Assembly (NCBI GenBank): GCA_038503065.1
Contig: JBCAMK010000021.1
Span: forward strand, 620,001-684,000
Direction: 5' to 3'
DNA: 64,000 nucleotides
Source of the DNA: Paragyromitra xinjiangensis
Lineage: Eukaryota > Ascomycota > Pezizomycetes > Pezizales > Discinaceae
Positions 61,909 to 64,000 of the stretch are shown here, piece by piece. A program made the translations under genes and the position numbers. The first letter of the stretch is position 1. The number at the start of each line of letters is the position of its first letter. Below the pieces are notes generated by a model. That model worked only from the letters and a program-made list of their open reading frames with translations, did no database searches and was not told the DNA's origin.

Positions 61909-63972
61909 ATGCAATCCCTACGTTTCTGGAAAAGGCAACGACAGATTACGGCCTCAGATCAGCGGCCGATATTCCTCAATATCAGGAGCAGTAAGCATTT
62001 TATTGTCGGCGCCGTTGCTGTGGCTATCTTTACGGTGTGTTAGCCCTAACTTTTAGCCTCTTCCTGTATGAGTTATATCACCTATATTAACTCTATTAGG
62101 ATATTTTTCTTTATGGATTGGTAATTAATTACCCTAGCCCTAACAGCAAGCAAGCCAGTGTGCTCCATTAGGTACAGAAATCTATGGCTTAGCGAAGAAT
62201 TTAGTGATTGGAACTGAATATCACGGTGATCCCACTGGTATACGGGGCTCACCGATCTCTTAATTTCTCGCTGGGCTGTAGGTTTTGCACCCCTTGGAGC
62301 ACGTTGAACGATCTCGTGATTCTGAAATTTCTTTTAGATAGTTCCCGTATTCCCATTTGCTTTGGAGTCACGAACAAACATTCAATCTGACGGTATGCGC
62401 CCCCTTTGTTAAAAATCATGTTCACTTCTTAATTTCCTGTGGCTCTAGACGTCCAAAAATGGATTTCTGTATTGCTAGCGGTTTACGGCGCCGGCCTGCT
62501 TGTGGCTTCTCGTGAGTATTACCTCACCCAAAGAAACTATATAGCAGCGCATATACATGCCTTATTACAACCAGATCATGAAAACTAAATTTTACTTTTC
62601 AGCCATAGTTGGATACATGGCAGATCACACAGCGACTAGACAAAGCCCACTTTTGTGTGGTCTCTTAGCTCTCATGGGCTCGACGGTGATGCTATGCATA
62701 GGTTCTAGCATCGTTGTGCTTGTTATTGGGCGTCTACTTCAAGGAATTTCAGCGGCAGTTGTATGGGTTGTTGGGCTAGCTTTACTTGCTGATACTGTTG
62801 GGAAAGATGAGATTGCACAGAGTATGGGCATTATTAGTTTATCCATGAGCGCTGCAGTTTTTCTGGCTCCGCTTCTGGGCGGGATAGTGTATGGTAAGGG
62901 TGGATATTATGCCGGTGAGCAGTACTCCGGAAACTGGAAGTAAGTTATTCAACGGACTGACGATCGTCTATAGTTTTTGCTATGGCCTTTGGACTTGTAG
63001 GTTTCTGGTGACTCTTCATGAGCTGATCTCATAGATTGATATCTGGGCTAGATTGGGATTGATATTGCCTGGCGACTTGTCCTTATTGAGAAAAAAGTGG
63101 CCATGAAATATGAAACTCCTCCGGAAGCGGGCGGTGAGCAGGGTGCTGTATCGATCACTGAAGTAACGAGAGAACTAGACACCACCCGTATGTTCAGCGA
63201 TGCCACTAAAAATATTAGGACGCATACTGACATCTCTTTAGCTACGGCGAGTATCGCCGAAACTACAGTGGTCCAGCCAGCCAGACGAAAGCGCTCTCGT
63301 ATAGCCGCACATCTGCCTCCGTTCATCATAATCCTTCAATATCCTCGACTTCTCTGTGCACTCTGGGCAGCAATGGTCCAAGCAATTCTGATAACATCAC
63401 TTGAAACCACACTCCCATTGTACACCAGAGACATCTTCCATTTTAACTCCACGGGTGTTGGGTTGATAATGTTAACGATTATCATACCCACACTCTCCGC
63501 TCCTGCAGTTGGTATCTACTCATATGTGATGCGACCGTCTGTCGCTCTCGTAGAGAAACCCCGCTGATAAGATCTTAGGGTGGGGATGTGATAAGTATGG
63601 TCCTCGATGGATCGCGACTTTAGGTTTCATACTATGTTGTCCATTCATGGTCCTGCTACGACTCCCAAGTGGTGATAGCACTAGGCAAATAGTCTTAATG
63701 TGTGCTGTCCTTGTGCTTTTAGGTGCCGGTTTGGTGCTCACAACACCACCTGTGATGGCGGAGATCGCATTGATCCTTCAGGAGCTTGAGGAGAAGAAGC
63801 CGGGGAGATTTGGCGCGAATGGTGCTTATGCGCAAGGCGTATGCATGTCCTGTCTCGTTCACTTGAAAAATCAGAGGTGGAGAATTGTTGATCAACTCTG
63901 TTTTTATTTGGTTACAGTACGCATTATTTAACGTGGCTTGGTCGGCCGAGACTTTAGTTGGACCGTTATGGG
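61909..63972 (+). CDS. MFS transporter, vesicular-amine-transporter-like, 3' end beyond window
   Basis: A major-facilitator membrane transporter of the drug:H+ antiporter class resembling fungal VMAT-like carriers. Visible exons are 61909-62034, 62100-62120, 62338-62392, 62449-62511, 62603-62914, 62974-62996, 63052-63511, 63579-63838 and 63918-63972, about 458 residues, and the window ends inside the next intron (GTGAGT at 63973). The first span is SSKHFIVGAVAVAIFTDIFLYGL, with the family DIFLYG motif made by a 21-nt exon. The loop 2-3 motif is GYMADHTATRQSP, a variant of the MFS A motif G-x3-D-x2-x-R. Motif C-like LLQGISAAVVWVVGLALLAD follows, then a central cytoplasmic loop and SAPAVGWGCDKYGPRWIATLGF. 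Intron 2 is unusually long at 217 nt. The substrate cannot be told. Confidence 0.85.
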
Positions 63973-64000
63973 GTGAGTTTATTTCCTGCATTTCGAGATT

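Noticed and set aside
1..64000. Search for CRISPR arrays, prokaryotic operons, biosynthetic clusters and viral insertions
   Set aside because: No spaced direct repeats, no polyketide/NRPS/terpene core enzymes and no viral gene were seen; the gene content is eukaryotic housekeeping.

Overview
The window is gene-dense nuclear DNA from a filamentous ascomycete (Pezizomycotina). Nearly every gene is broken by short GT-AG introns, mostly 50 to 140 bp, many with a CTAAT/CTGAC-like branch site. The proteins are typical single-copy fungal housekeeping proteins. Intron-rich small genes and roomy intergenic spacers would fit an early-diverging class such as Pezizomycetes, but that placement is inference. 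I found no rRNA, tRNA, CRISPR array or intact transposon. Gene models were built by hand by following reading frames across splice sites; every model sums to a whole number of codons.

Layout. 0-9 kb: the 3' end of a leucine-rich-repeat gene, a 2-kb spacer, then RPB2 (RNA polymerase II second subunit) and dynein light chain LC8, both on the minus strand. 9-19 kb: MRD1 (ribosomal RNA processing), a SUR7/PalI membrane protein, a 61-residue TOM6, and a zinc alcohol dehydrogenase. 19-29 kb: a TINA/Msd1-type spindle-pole coiled-coil protein with a repetitive basic tail, a divergent pair (kappa-class GST-like protein and short-chain dehydrogenase), an uncharacterised membrane protein, and a 14-exon mitochondrial-type lipase. 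29-38 kb: PFS2 (mRNA 3'-end processing), an F-box/ankyrin protein, YOS1 (ER-Golgi), and the divergent BRL1/BRR6 (nuclear envelope) and USE1 (ER SNARE) genes. 37.5-41.6 kb is gene-poor. 41.6-51 kb: a PPxY arrestin, a small coiled-coil orphan, a Rieske-AIF oxidoreductase (AIFM3 type), and the APC/C-class ubiquitin-conjugating enzyme. 52-64 kb: INO80 subunit Ies4, the GID/CTLH subunit RanBPM/Gid1, a lineage-specific repeat protein, and an MFS transporter that runs off the right edge.

The genes do not form one pathway. Local links are limited to divergent promoters: LC8/MRD1, GST-kappa/SDR, membrane protein/lipase, BRL1/USE1 and Ies4/Gid1. The most unusual observations are (1) consecutive 10-nt and 2-nt microexons that encode the nucleophile elbow of the lipase, (2) an apparent GC-AG intron in the arrestin gene beginning inside a duplicated 14-mer, and (3) eleven copies of the palindrome TACATGTA, all outside coding sequence, four of them within 620 bp.
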